NCBI RefSeq assembly: GCF_000471905.2
Contig: NW_006499364.1
Coordinates: forward strand, 698,265 to 762,264
Origin: Amborella trichopoda
Lineage: Eukaryota; Streptophyta; Magnoliopsida; Amborellales; Amborellaceae
Direction of reading: 5' to 3'
Length of the DNA stretch: 64,000 nucleotides
This document shows positions 1-13,010 of the stretch, in pieces. The translations under genes and the position numbers were made by a program. Each line of letters starts with the position of its first letter. Within the stretch, counting starts at the first letter, position 1. Below the pieces are notes generated by a model. The model worked only from the letters and a program-made list of their open reading frames with translations. It did not search any database and was not told the DNA's origin.

Positions 1-1244
1 ACTGTCGATTCTGTTAGTTTGCATAACAATCACCTCCCTTCTTTGCTCATTGCAAGAGAGAACTTTAAGTATGTTTGGTCTAAGATCATCATCACTTAAA
101 GATCTACACAAGATCAATAAAAAGTAATTTTAGTATCCATAATCACGTTCTACAAGAGCCCAATTAAGAATATTTGAATTAAAGTTAAAATTCACACCAT
201 TATACGAAATAAACTTGAGGACTAATTTCTTAAAACCATAGACAAATCTAAACCGTAATAAAACAATCAGATCATTAATATTTATTTTACAAACAGGACC
301 AACCGCAAGAAAAAAATGATAAAAGATTATGTAAAAACATCCTAGACCAACAGATTAAACTAGAGCACTTGAGTATTGGAGGAAGAGAGAGACAGATGAC
401 AGATCTAGAAATGGGAATCAACATGGAGAACTGGAATTCCTATACCCAGTATCATAAATGTGGACATGGTAATTGCACATACCTGCATCTTAACACAAAC
501 TGCACATTAAGCTATCTGTCTTTCTCATGCCTATTGATGTTGCAACCGGAAACAGCAGTCCCCACTGTTCTCTTATTATCTCTGAAGGAGGCGTAGACAA
601 AGAGGAAACACAACCCCATCGAACCCTACTTTCTCTGCTAATGATGTTGGGGTGTATGATACACTATCAAAATTACCTGCAAAACCCAATAATAATTCAC
701 CTTCTAAGAAAACAGATTTAAAACAAGAAAACTCAACTGTTTACTACTTGGGTCAAGTACGCGTTCAAATATCAGCCACGCAACTCTGGAGCATCATCCC
801 ATGCTTCTGATTAAAAAAGAAAAAATAGAGAGAGAGCAGGGATGGTCTTGACGCATGGAAACAACAGGGTAAAGTAAGAGAGAGATCAATTCTCTGAAAT
901 GACAAACCGTGACATCCATTCAACAAAGAATTCACAGAGACATACCTTGAGGCCTTGATGTGGTGATCAGAGCTATAAGAAATGAAAATTGAGTGAGAGA
1001 GAGAGAGAGAGGCTTACTTTTTTAGTAGCAGGCTCTCTCTTGCTTAGAGAAGCAGGGGTGAACGCATAAATGAATTTCTAATTTTTGAAATGGGAGAAGA
1101 GGGGTTTTAACGGCCAGGATCTTGGGTGGGTCTTCTCGACCGTTGGTCTCCTTGAGGGATTGAAATTGTTGGCTTTAATTGATGGGAAAAGTTTGATTGA
1201 TTGGCTTGTTATTAGAAACAGTGAAATGGTTTTCGTCTCTTTTT
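1..1244. other. No supported gene; AT-rich flank with a short (GA)n run
   Basis: No reading frame here has recognisable protein content. A (GA)n run sits near 995-1012 and smaller GA-rich patches lie near 830-850. On the minus strand around 940-1070 there are donor- and acceptor-like words (a CAAG|GTAT at about 946), which could belong to the 5' untranslated end of a gene lying to the left of the window, but the implied intron would be too short and I do not call it. Confidence 0.4.
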
Positions 1245-1638
1245 GGAAAAAGTTTATACAAGGTTGCAACCTTAAAATGTAGAATTATATATGCATTTCA
1301 AAAATCCATCGAAGAATGTTGTTTTAATGTTGAAGAACCCTCTAATTGATCATCTCGACATCGAAATATATAAATATGAAAAAAAAAAAAATTTTGAGCC
1401 CCAAAAATAGAGCATCTTGCAACACATTATCTAGACCGTTCATTTTTAAGATTTTTATATATTTATAGATCTACTTGATTTTGATCATTTTTAAGTTTAA
1501 AATTTTATAATTAGATATAAAAATAGATTTTGAGATAATCTTAATAATTTTTTACAACAAAATTACGTATTACAAAAACATTTGGAGGTGCACCTTAATT
1601 GGATTGTTTAAGGTTGCAACCTTACAGCAACCGTACCC
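1245..1638 (-). mobile_element. Mutator-like MITE, copy A
   Basis: A 394-bp non-coding element starting GGAAAAAGTTTATACAAGG and ending CTTACAGCAACCGTACCC. Its subterminal sequence is the 14-bp perfect palindrome AAGGTTGCAACCTT at both ends. It matches the copy at 41309-41701 along its length in opposite orientation. The flanks (both T-rich) do not give a clean target duplication. No transposase is encoded, so it would depend on a partner elsewhere. Confidence 0.75.
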
Positions 1639-1789
1639 TTATTTTTTACTTTCTTGTTTTTTAGTTAATCCAAGAGTGATGGATTTGAACTGTGATGAAT
1701 TGGGAGAAAATATGTTACCAAATAAAAATGCACGGCCTACCCTCACATCATCACCGTCCATGCTATGGATGGGACGATGATAACCCCAT

Positions 1790-1935
1790 TAATATACTGA
1801 CTCGGAGTTTGCTGAGATAGCTCAGAGCGTAGAGTGTAGGAAAGCACAACTCGGCTCCCGAACCTGGCCTTGGGCCAGGCGGAGTAACTCAATCAAGTTA
1901 GCCTGAGTTGGGCAGGTCGTGGGCAAGCCAAAAAG
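1790..1935. repeat. ACTCGG-rich repeat fragment
   Basis: A GC-richer patch with repeated ACTCGG/GAGTT words and a GCCTTGGGCCAGGC core. The same core with one change (GCCTTGGACCAGGC) recurs near 33110, and similar words recur at 3078-3210 and 33478-33535. It looks like a dispersed non-autonomous repeat whose ends I cannot fix. Confidence 0.35.
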
Positions 1936-2005
1936 TGTTAAAAAAAAAAATCAATTAGTCAAAAAATATAAAAAATATGCTTAAAATATAATTAAGGGAA
2001 ATTTA

Positions 2006-2392
2006 GGGTGAGGTTTGTATAAGGTTGCCTCCTTATACATTAGAAGTCAGGTGCGCCTATAAGATTTATTTAGAGATGTCGTTTCATCATCAAAAATCTT
2101 ATGATAGCTTCAAAATCTCTTTTTATCTTCAGTTAGAAAATTTAAATTTTAAAAAAACGGTAGATGATCAATAAACACTTGAAAATCTTGAAATCAGACG
2201 GTCCATATGACTTTTTACAAGATGTATTATTTTTTGAACTTGGAATTCTTGTTTTTCTTCATGTCCATTCATCTCAAGATCGAGATGATCAGTTGGAGGG
2301 TTCTCTTATGTGAAAACACTCTCCACTGTAGGATTTTTGAGATGTACCTTTCCTCAACAGTATAAGGTTGCAACTTTATACAAACTTTTTTC
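2006..2392 (+). mobile_element. Mutator-like MITE, copy B (diverged)
   Basis: Starts GGGTGAGGTTTGTATAAGG and ends with AAGGTTGCAACTTTATAC followed by AAACTTTTTTCG, the same terminal arrangement as the copy at 41309. The interior keeps the family's CATCTCAAGATCGAGATGAT block but is otherwise diverged. No clear target duplication is visible. It directly abuts the foldback element that follows. Confidence 0.65.
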
Positions 2393-2401
2393 GAAACAAA
2401 A

Positions 2402-2816
2402 ACCCCCCAAAAGAGACTTTCTAGACAACCTACCCCCAATAAATTTTTTTTAGCAACTTTTACCTCAAATTGAACTTTCCTAGCAAATACCTCCAAGTAA
2501 AAAAAATATCTTCTTTTTTTTAAAAAAAAAAAAATGGCCATAGTGCCAGACTGCCCCCATTTTGTGTCAGACTGAATGCTGAAAGTGCTAGACCACATAC
2601 TTTCCAGAAGCCCTAAATGTCAGACCGCCCCCATTTTGTATTGGTCCGCATGCCCAAAGTGTCGGACCACCCCTTCTTTATGCCGGCCAAAGGGTATTTT
2701 GAACTTCATTTTACCATTTTTAGGACTTGGGGTTATTTGCTAAGAAATTTAAATTTGGGGTAAAAATTGCTAAAAAAAAAACTTGATTGGAGAAAGTTGA
2801 TATGATTTTGGGGGGC
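2402..2816. mobile_element. Foldback (long inverted repeat) MITE
   Basis: About 95 bp at 2402-2500 (starting AACCCCCCAAAA) is the imperfect reverse complement of 2720-2816 (ending TTTTGGGGGGC). Shared blocks include TTTTTTTTAGCAA and AACTTTC. The loop holds degenerate units built around GTGTCAGACTG / GTGTCGGACCACC with CCCCCATTTTGT. There is no coding content. The structure is typical of a foldback-type miniature element; the superfamily is not evident. Confidence 0.65.
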
Positions 2817-3521
2817 TTTTATAATTTTCCTTATAATTAAACAAAACATATTTAAATGAGGTTAAAAAAGTAGTAAAAATAAATAGATTTTAAAAAAAAA
2901 TCAATTTGTGATGATGGGCTGTTAAAAAGGAAGGACAATGTAAAAATAAGTATTTATGATCAAAATACTTCCCAATCTATCCAAAATAATAGGAAATATA
3001 TAAAAAATATATATTTTACATATAAATTCCTTATTTTTTAGATTTTTTATAACTTTTTTTTAAAATCTTCTTAAGTCCCTGAGCTTGACCACCATACTCG
3101 GAGTACTTGGGCTCGCCAGGGTGGCGCAGCCGAGTTGCTTGAGCGAGTCCGGGTTCGCTTGCCCGAATAGTTGAACGCTGGTTTCGTAAGTCTTCGAAAC
3201 GGGGACAAGCCCCGAGCTACCTTAAAGTAGTGGATTTATGTTACACGTTGAAATGTAATGAGATAATTTTTAAAGAATAAAAATGATCAATACGATGAAA
3301 CTCAAAATATCCGTTATGACGAAGTATTAGAATTTTCACATGCCAAGAAATATTGAATATTTGCATACAAATATAAGTAATATTAGAATAAAAATTAAAA
3401 TTAGTCATATATGTAATTAAAATATTAGAAATTTAATTTTTTTTTTCACTGTAAAGACAATATAATGTATTTTAATGATTTGAAAATTTGTAATAAAAGT
3501 TTATGGTATTTAACCCATAAA
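2817..3521. other. No gene; AT-rich spacer with ACTCGG patch
   Basis: AT-rich sequence without recognisable coding content. At 3078-3210 there is a GC-rich patch with ACTCGG, GGTGGCGCAGCCGAG and GGGTTCGC. This resembles tRNA box A and B words but has no cloverleaf, and it is probably another part of the dispersed ACTCGG repeat seen at 1790 and 33095. Confidence 0.4.
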
Positions 3522-3811
3522 GGAAAGAGCCGATATAGGTTGCAGCCTTAAATTGTAGAAATAAGGAAAAAATCTATAATTGATCATCTCGACATCAAGA
3601 TGTACAAAAAAAAAAAAAGGATTTTGATTCCTATAAAGATCGGATCTTGCAACAATTTATTTAGATTGTCCATTTTCTAGATTTTTATTTGTTTTTAGAT
3701 CTACTTGATTTGAACTATTTTTAGGTTTAGAATTTTATAATTAGAGATGAAAATAGATTCTTAGGTCATCTTAATAATTTTTTACACCAAAATACATATT
3801 GCGGTAATATT
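3522..3811 (-). mobile_element. Mutator-like MITE, copy C (one end missing)
   Basis: Starts GGAAAGAG, then ATATAGGTTGCAGCCTTAAA, and follows copy A through TGATCATCTCGACATC, ATCTACTTGATTT and ACACCAAAATACATATTG. It then stops near 3811, where an LTR-like sequence begins. The far palindromic end is missing, which suggests that the next element inserted into it or that the end was deleted. Confidence 0.6.
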
Positions 3812-4589
3812 TGTGATGGTTTTCTGTGGCCATTAAAAGCCTTATGATAGGATGTGATTAATATCTGATATAGTGGAACATAAATACAGTGGTTGTGTGG
3901 TCCTTTGTGGACCAGATTTGACTTGACGTACTACGCGAGAACTAAACTAATGAGGGTTTTATGGGTTATCTTTTAATAAGGTTGGAGTTGTCCGGATGAG
4001 TAAGTCGAAGGACATTGTGATGGTTGCCCTTTAGAAAAGAGGGTCAAAGCCTCATCATCGAATCATCACACGCATGTACATATGATAGTCGTGTCGGGAA
4101 AGTGAACTACCTTTCAAGGTGAAGCGTGTACATGTGCGAGAGATTACCCTTATGCAGTAAAAGGTCTAGGTGACATTGGTTCGTCTCTAGAGGAGAACCT
4201 GTAATCCATAAACTAAGATTGTGTCCTCTTATCTATTGGCTCACTTTGGTGGCTCAATTATGAATCCCTGTAGTAGTTTGTAGGTCATAAGAACCACTGG
4301 GTCAGTTTGAGAAAGCAAGTGTGGATTACAGTCTACAGTAGAAGGTGGAGTACTCCAGCAAATTCATAATTCTTATATCTTGTCAGATTCCCAACAAAAT
4401 TATTAAGATTTAATTATTTTGATGTTATATGATTTTTAGATTAATTATTTGAAGGTGACATGAACTGTCTGCTTCACTATCCATGCTAGTGTTCATTCAC
4501 TTTCCTTAATTGGATTGTAGAATTGGGAGAATCAGAACATAACATGGTTTTAGTTTCCCTTGTTCTAGTGGGAGGCATGATCATTAGAT
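3812..4589 (+). mobile_element. LTR-like fragment related to the 34-kb solo LTR
   Basis: Begins TGATGGTTTTCTGTGGCC, like the start of the LTRs of the large element next door (read on their coding strand), and later shares phrases such as ATCTATTGG, GAGAAAG and GTGGAGT, in the same order, with 34500-34680. No coding content. It is a decayed fossil LTR fragment, cut off where the large element at 4590 begins. The similarity was judged by eye only. Confidence 0.35.
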
Positions 4590-6134
4590 TGTTTGTGGTA
4601 TAAGACCAATGGGCTAGAAATACATTTTTTTAAAAAAAATTCATTGTATAAAAACTCAAGGGTTTAAATGCATGATTATCTCAATGCAGAACCATAATAC
4701 ATATATTCCAACCTACAAACATGGTTTATACACATTTGAATAATAAAATTCAACCATAATAGGTCCATTATAAATCCCTTACTCAAAAATTCAATTAAAC
4801 TAAATACAATATTTAAATATTCACATTATACATCTCTATATTATATTGCATGACTTGCACTGCCAATTCCTCATTATATCAAAATTATATGATAATTTCA
4901 TCTTCATTATTCATCGTCATCGTATATCATAATATCTCATACACATCATATATTTGATCATAATAATTCAATAAGATTTCAATTCGCATAAACAATAATG
5001 TATAGCATTAAAGCTCATACTGAAAGATTAAAAAACAATCTCAATATTCACACAACATACTCAATTTAACCAATCATGAATCCATTTAATAACTGTAAAT
5101 ACATCAAATTAACATGCAAACATACATGGAGAAACCATGGTTCGAATCCCTTGCGCCCGGGTCACGAAATGGCCTTTTGAGAACTTAATTTTGTCTCGTT
5201 GTAAAAGGCACGAGTGATAATAATAACTCAAGGAGATTAATCCAATGGGAATCAAATGATCATATTTATTTCACTTAATGGGAATCAAATCATGAGAGAG
5301 ATATGGATCAAAATAGCCCTTCAAAGTTTGATAGAGATACTACACAAAATAATGAAGTTATGGTGAAACTAACACTATTTGGTCCATAAGGAACCACACG
5401 AACTTTTCAACATTAAAAAGGGAACTCAATGGACTATTTCTTATGCTCAAATATGAAGAAATAAACCTCTCATCAATTGTATATTCTCAGTAAAAATTCC
5501 AGAAAAATAAGATCAAGAAATCAAGTTGAAACTACCCAAGATCATGGAGTAAAAAAACTAGTCTACACATACTATGTGTATGGACTATATTATTACTTTG
5601 AGACTTTTCAAATATCAAGTTTTCATGACAAAAAATGAAGAAAGCTACGATAAATTAAGAATTATAGCAAGCTTTGATAATGAAAATGAGGTAGGAATTA
5701 AAAAAATATGAGAAGAAAAAGCAATACATTAATGAAGCAATAGTAAGAGCTTGATCATATAAATGATGGACTACTCCATGGAAGGGTTTCAAATAAAAGC
5801 TCAATGTAGCCTCATGGGTGACCACATTTATGTTAAGGGCTCTCTCTCTCTCTCNNNNNNNNNNNNNNNNNNNNNNNNNNNNNNNNNNNNNNNNNNNNNN
5901 NNNNNNNNNNNNNNNNNNNNNNNNNNNNNNNNNNNNNNNNNNNNNNNNNNNNNNNNNNNNNNNNNNNNNNNNNNNNNNNNNNNNNNNNNNNNNNNNNNNN
6001 NNNNNNNNNNNNNNNNNNNNNNNTATAATAAATAGTAGTAGGTACGTACTACCTACTAGGTAAGGGTTACGTAAATAAAAGTAACTACTATAGTACGTCT
6101 CTACGTGGTACGTACGACTATTATTAGTACGGTC

Positions 6135-6187
<53 letters not shown>

Positions 6188-7702
6188 AAGTGCATAATCA
6201 AGTTAGGGTTATAATTGATTCTATAAGTTACTTTTATACTTAGATCATAAAGATGGATTTGATCTTGATCATTGATGTTTTAGATCAATGGCACATGAGA
6301 GGCTTTATCCAATCCACTCATCCATATCTTATTACCAAGATCAATGGATGAGCTTTTGACACCTTTTACTCTTTAAAACCTAGATTTATAGTCATTTTAC
6401 CTTAAGCTCCATGTTTTATTTTCCATTAAGTCCAAATTTATGTTTACACTTATGCCCATGGTTTTGAATAATATACGAGAGTCAATAAAATACAAGGACA
6501 TGGACAAAAAGGTAATGTGGGATATCCACACATGTGAATAAAATATTTTATGATACCACCAATAGGATTTAACAACACTAATTCTCAAACTTTCATTACT
6601 TCACACATGCCAAAAATAGCACATATGAGCAAAAAAAAACATGTAACTTAAATCAAACTTAAGTCATAACAATATATAATACTTGAAATAACAAGATAAC
6701 ATGTTATAACATAATACCAACAAAAGAATTAATGACAAATAGGTCCCCACATAGATATGATATTCGCATGATGTCATCCACGAGTTGGGAGGTGGGGATG
6801 CCACGTGGCATTCTTATTGCTACTTGGGATCCATGTGGCATCCCCATAGAATGTCCTTGTTTGGTATTTACGTCAAACAAATTTGAAAATCATATTTTAT
6901 TGCTTAAAAAAAAAAACTGAAAGAATCTCCAAAAATCCCAAAAATTCTCTAAATAATTTCTCAATAGTATTACACAATTTTTCATCAATATAAAATATTT
7001 TCTCATCAATTTTGGATTAATATGGGCCAAAGGTAAATGAGATCTTTAGACTTATAACACTAGTCGGAGTCTTCCATTGGGCTAGCCTGAATGACGTTCC
7101 ACCAGTGTCTTAAGCAGACCCAATAGACCTATGCTCCACAATCTATGGCAGGGACACATAATTGGTCGCATTAAAGTCGCTGAGCTAGAGCTTCCCATCG
7201 TCAGGGTTCAATGGATTACTGGTGCACCCTTGTGGGACATGTTCCTACTCAAATACAGAGGTCCTCTCAAAGCACATGCGCACTAGCTCTTCTAAGTAGG
7301 ATAATACTATAGAAGAGTGGCTTCCCCATACGACTGTGGGTGTACATGCCATGGAACAGTCTCGTGTCATGATACGGGCTCATGTCCCATGAGCCGACCA
7401 TTCCATACAAGGCGAATACTCTTTTAAATACTCGGGTCTTATTATTCTCGCTTGGATTTTTTGAGCCCTAGCTTATCACATCAACTATGAAGCATTCTAA
7501 TCAATATAGTCATGACTGGGAGGTGACATTCACACCTCCCTGAGAGTTCACATTCTCAAAACGTATACTCTCAATGCCTCAAATACTCGAGGTATATGAA
7601 TCTGGGCCCCAGTGCTCCAAGCACCCATATTCAATCCCTTTCTAACTCCCACTGAGTGTAAGACTATTGACTTTAAGGTCTTGAAAGGCCACATAGCCAA
7701 TA
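4590..7702 (-). repeat. 3' LTR of the LARD-like element (contains assembly gap)
   Basis: The 3113-bp left copy. Corresponding landmarks in both LTRs are GGTATAAGACCAAT at the outer end, a (CT)n run mid-way, and AAAGGCCACATAGCCAA at the inner end. An N gap (5855-6023) and an unrelated sequence (6024-6135) interrupt the (CT)n run, but the other LTR has neither. Confidence 0.8.
6024..6135. other. Odd CpG-rich sequence beside the assembly gap, probable artefact
   Basis: A 112-bp stretch dominated by TAC/GTA/ACGT words, with no GpC and almost no CpA or TpG. It lies between the N gap and a (CT)n run. The paralogous LTR (12960-13010) has an uninterrupted CT run at this place, so the stretch is not part of the element. 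It resembles the stretch at 35870-35991. Confidence 0.5.
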
Positions 7703-10700
7703 TTCTCCCACTTGTCCTTTTAAAGCCTTATAAACGATTATCTATCTCATTCTTATACACAATGATATAACTTAAAACATTCATTACCTACCATAAAAGC
7801 AATACTCATATCAAGTAAGGGGGCAAAGTATCAATAACCAAGTTAACTTTCTCAATCTTATATCATGCATAAGCATAAACCATTGTATGCTCCATAATCA
7901 TAGTCAATAAATGTGGTTCATTAACATAATCAATAGTTATGAACTAATAAAAACAAGTGTGGTCAAACATATGCAATCGCAAGAGCAAATTGTTAAGAAC
8001 TCTTTCTATGTCTGGTGTATGTCACATAAACCACAAATCACAATTTAAATGTTATGTTCGATCTCCTTCATCCACATATTTAATCAAATATCATAGAGTT
8101 TATGTGTCAACATATCACATCATACTCACGCCAACGCTTGACATACTAATCTACTAGGTGCTAATTGCGGAAGTAATCATCATCTTCAACAATGCATATT
8201 CTAACAATGCAATGGGTATCCTTAAAGAAAAAGAAATATGGGAACATATGGTATGGCAAAGAGTACAATACTTTTATGTGCATGTTCATGACAATTTATG
8301 CTCATAAAGATTGACATATATGTTCACATCTATCTTTTTACTAGCTCTCTCAATATTTATTCATGTGCTCAAAAGTTCACAACTCTATGTACATATCAAT
8401 TCTTAAGCAACACAGATTTTTACTCGAACAAAAGCTCATTAAAATCATGTTATAATCTCATGCATTATTCTCAAAGTTTCCTTAGTCACGAACTGGTACT
8501 TTATCCATTCAAAACCACGGTGTGGGAGTAGTGCTTGGACTTTCAAGCATTTCACCATTCAATACATTCAATCTTTTATTGATATTACACTCAGATTAGA
8601 TGGCTAACAGGTGTCATCATAAACCTATTAATTAAATCAAATCCCAATATCAAGAGAGGTTCAATTATACATGTCTAAGTGACCAAACACATTATAAGTT
8701 CGAATCAATTAGGACAATATCTCATGTAATGTGGGACTCATCAAAGTTTATTAGATTTCTCGAACATTTAATCTCACAAATTACCTCATGATAAACAACC
8801 AATTGCATGAAGTCATATACATATAGTCCATGCATAGATAGTCACTATCAATGTGATTAGCCCACAAAATGAGGTGTCCTTATCATCATATAATCATATC
8901 ATAATCCACATATAAATATGAAGCTCTACATAAAATCTCACAAACTACTAAAAACATTTTCAAGTGGCTTATGCGTACTCCACTAAAAGGCTTACTAGAC
9001 TTTTAGAGACCGGTAGAAGCTATCTAGTGGATCATCTATGTGAAAGTGAATGCATACGATCACCATGACATGAAATGCATGTATAGACAAGTGATGATCA
9101 ATTATCATAATGTCACACAATTAATCATTGAAAATTCAAAAGTCTATCAAAGAGATGCCTCACAACTCTAACAAGTGACATGTCTCTAAGTTACTTAAAA
9201 CTTTTCACTGTGGCATTAAATGAAAACAATAATACTTATAATGCAGCAGAAGAAAATGGCACATGAGTTCATAAAATGACCAATTTTCAAATAAGAGGTC
9301 AAACACTCCTTTCGGCTTTTATTTACAAATCATTCTAATTCAATGCATCTTCCAATTTTCTCATAAGTGAAATTAATTTGAGATATAAATGTTTCCAAAA
9401 TCAATACTAAGATTCTTCTTTGAGGATGGTATGGTTTTACTATTTAAACTTACTAAAGATGCTCCCATTGAAACTAACAAAGTTGCATTTCAAAATAACT
9501 TGAATTTATGTCTTAGAAAGCAGTTTACTTTTAAGTAAAAATTCAATGGTTTCAAAAAAAACTTTACTTAAAGATTGATGACTATGAGATACTCCAAAAT
9601 ATTATGACAAATGGTTATGTAGTCATACCATAATGTTAAAAGAACCTCTTAAAGGGTGATCTTCCAAAATAAAAGAAGCAAGGAGTTTAGCATAGTCATA
9701 ACTCTTTAATAGAAAGACAATATAAAGTAGTAATACACAAAATAAGGTGGAATCCCCTTTATGGTTTCTAACATCCTCTTGTACTAAAAAATTTTAAATA
9801 TAAAAATCCTCGATAAGAAAAACAAGTGTTTAAGATGAAATCTATTTCATCACATTTTCTTAATTATTACAATCCATACTTAAGATACATTTTGGTTTGA
9901 TTGATCTCAATTTCCAAAATAGTGAAAAACATGCTACTATAAAGGAAAATGTTATCTCATACATGAAAATCCTTTTTCATGACCACTGAGCCTAACATGC
10001 TATGTAATAATCCTCATATGACATTCATAACATAATTCCACATTCACTTATTCACATAAGAATTGTGGTGAGATCATGCATTACTAAGTACTCACAATAT
10101 GATAATATAATACATCACATTATCTCATCATTTAGGAATGCTCAAAATAATGAATCATGTAGCTTGAGGTACCATAAGGATTAATCAATATCATATTGAT
10201 GATACATCTCAGGAGTTATTAAATCATGAAGCAACTCACAAATAATAAACATTTCTCATATCTCATAATTCTCAAGCAATCACAAGTACAATCCTTACAA
10301 TCACAAGTACAATCCTTACACATGCCATATATTTTGAATTAGCCATATCCATAGGATCGGTAATTTAAATCACAGATCATAGATCTAGAATCAATTGACT
10401 TAAGCATATTCCATATGTCTTAACCGTATATAAGAGTTGACACAAGCATTCAAAATCTCGATATGTAAGTATCGGCCTAATTCAAGTTTATAGCTTATGT
10501 GACGAGTCCAAGCCTTCCAGTTATTAAACTCATATAATACACCAAGATATTCTACCAATAATTGCTCACATGATATCATAAAATCAAAATGGTTATTCTC
10601 TAAGAAATTAATTATCAATACATTAAAATCATGCTCATAAATAGAAAGAAGTCGTACCTTTAAGTCAATACCTTTGTCTTCGATCTGTGATTTAGTTTCA

Positions 10701-11709
10701 CCATTTCTTTCTCTCTTTTGTAACTATGATCATTGTCTCATCCATCCACATGTGTTTTTAGTCTTGTTGTCAACTTCGTCATACATTATCCGAGATTAGT
10801 CCGGATCTAGATCAAGACTCAGATATCGGGCATTAAAACTTAACACTCACAATTCGGTGGGTTTATATAACTCTCCACTAATCTAAAACACCCTAGAACT
10901 CACAAGGACTTTCAACAACTTATACTTCATAATAGGACTACAAAAATATAGAGTATCAATGCCCTTCTCACACATTGGATATAGGAAATAATGTTTTTCT
11001 AGTTTTTCAAGATGAGTACAGTACAATTCAATGAATATAACTTTAAATTTACACATCATTTAATCATGAGACTTATTGTCAAATAAAATAAACTCAAAAT
11101 TATACAACTTTCATTTAGAAAGTAGCGTCGAATAATGGTCTGAAGTGGATCAAATAACATGATTCTCATAGGGTCAATTTCTGTTTGTGTAGCAAAAATT
11201 ACAGTACGATACCCCTCAAGTAAAACGACCATAATTTTTCAAATATGGAGAATTTTCCCATGAACCCAAATATATATTTAAACTAGACTCGATTCTTCAA
11301 AAGTACAAAGTGGTCCTAACTCATTCCCATAAGTTTTAATTGATCAAAACCCCCACTGAAAAAAGTATAAAGTTCCTGGAAATGTCTTTCTTAGATCTGA
11401 CACACTTTAATAAACGGTCAATAACTTCCAATATATACACAATATGATCGTACAGTCAATAACACAAATTATTACCAAATATTATTCTCTTATATAAAGT
11501 ATTGAATGTCCTACCATTATCTCACAAATATACAACAGTTTTAAAAAATATTCATTCACAGTTCTCATGCTAATGACATTATCAATTCTCAAATTAAAAG
11601 CATATACATCATGGCAATCATGATCAACTGTTTATGCAATTTTAAAATTAAATTATACATAATATAGGAGGACTAAGGGACCATAGTACAACCCTGCTCT
11701 GATACCATT
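7703..11709 (-). other. Internal domain of the LARD-like element, no coding content
   Basis: AT-rich sequence between the two LTRs, without gag, protease, RT or integrase similarity on either strand. It contains a 21-bp perfect tandem duplication (10278-10298 and 10299-10319; unit AATCACAAGTACAATCCTTAC) and the Met-tRNA primer-binding site at 11695-11707. Confidence 0.65.
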
Positions 11710-12972
11710 TGTTGGTGGTATAAGACCAATAGGCTAGAAATGCAATCTTTCAAAAACATTTCATTATATAAAAACTCAAGGGTTTAAATGCATGAATATC
11801 TTAATACAGAACCATAATACATATATTTCAGCCTACAAACATGGTTTATACACATTTGAATAATAAAAGTCAACCCTAATAAGTCCCTTACAAATCCCTC
11901 AACTCAAAAACTTAATTAAACTGAATACAATATTCAAATATTCACATCATACATCTCTACAACATATGACATGACTTGCACTCGCAATTCCTCATTATAT
12001 TAAAATTATAAGATAATTTCATCTTCATTCTTCATCCTCATCATATATCATAATATCTCATACACATCATACACTTGATCATAATAATTCAATAAGGTTT
12101 CAATTCACATAAACAATAATGCATAGCATTAAAGCTCATACCGCAAGATTTAAAAAATAATAACAATATTCACACAACATACTCAATTTAACCAATCATG
12201 AATCTATTTAATAACTGTAAATACATCAAATTAACATGCAAACATATATGGAGAAATCATGGTTCGAACCCCTTGTGCCAGGGCCACGAAAGGGTCTTTT
12301 GAGTACTTAATTTTGTCCCATTATCGAAGGCACGGGTGATAATAATAACTCAAGGAGATTAATCCAATGGGAATCAAATGATCACATTTATTTCACTTAA
12401 TGGGGATCAAATCATGAGAAATACATGTATAAAAATAGCCCTTCAAAGTTTGAGAGAGATACTACACAAAATAAGGAAGTTATGGTGAAATTACACCATG
12501 TGGTCCATAAGGAACTACACGAACTTTTCAACATTAAAAAGGGAATTCAATGGACTATTTCTTATGCTCAAATATGATGAAATAAACCTCTCATCAATTG
12601 TACATTATCAGTAAAAATTGCAGAAAAATAAGATCAAGAAATCAAGTTGAAACTACTAACGATCATGGAGTAAGAAAGCTAGTCTACACATACTATGTGT
12701 ATGGACTGCACTATTGCTTTGAGACTATTTAAATATCAAGTTTTCATGACAAAAAATGAAGAAAGCTACTGTAAATTAAGAATTAGAGCAAACTTTGATA
12801 ATGGAAATGATGTAGGAATTAAAAATATGAGAAGAAAAATCAATACTTTAATGAAGTATTACTATGGGCTTGATCACAGAAATAATGGACTATTCCATGG
12901 AAGGGTTTCAAATGAAAACTCAAGGAAGAAGATAGTCTTATGGGTGACCAAATTTTTGTCAAGGCTCTCTCT

Positions 12973-13010
<38 letters not shown>

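Noticed and set aside
900-1075. Minus-strand splice-like sites suggesting a 5' UTR exon
   Set aside because: The implied intron is about 50 bp, too short, and no coding exon follows to the left.
2269-2598. 109-codon minus-strand open frame
   Set aside because: It spans the junction of a MITE and a foldback element and is composed of their AT-rich sequence.
3078-3210. tRNA-like box A and box B words
   Set aside because: No cloverleaf can be formed and the patch fits the dispersed ACTCGG repeat better.
5132-5160. GGTTCGAATCCC resembling a tRNA T-arm
   Set aside because: It lies inside the LARD-like LTR, without the rest of a tRNA. The matching place in the other LTR (about 12260) is equally lacking.
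5763-6063. Open frames running through the N gap
   Set aside because: They consist mostly of unknown residues from the gap and CT repeats.
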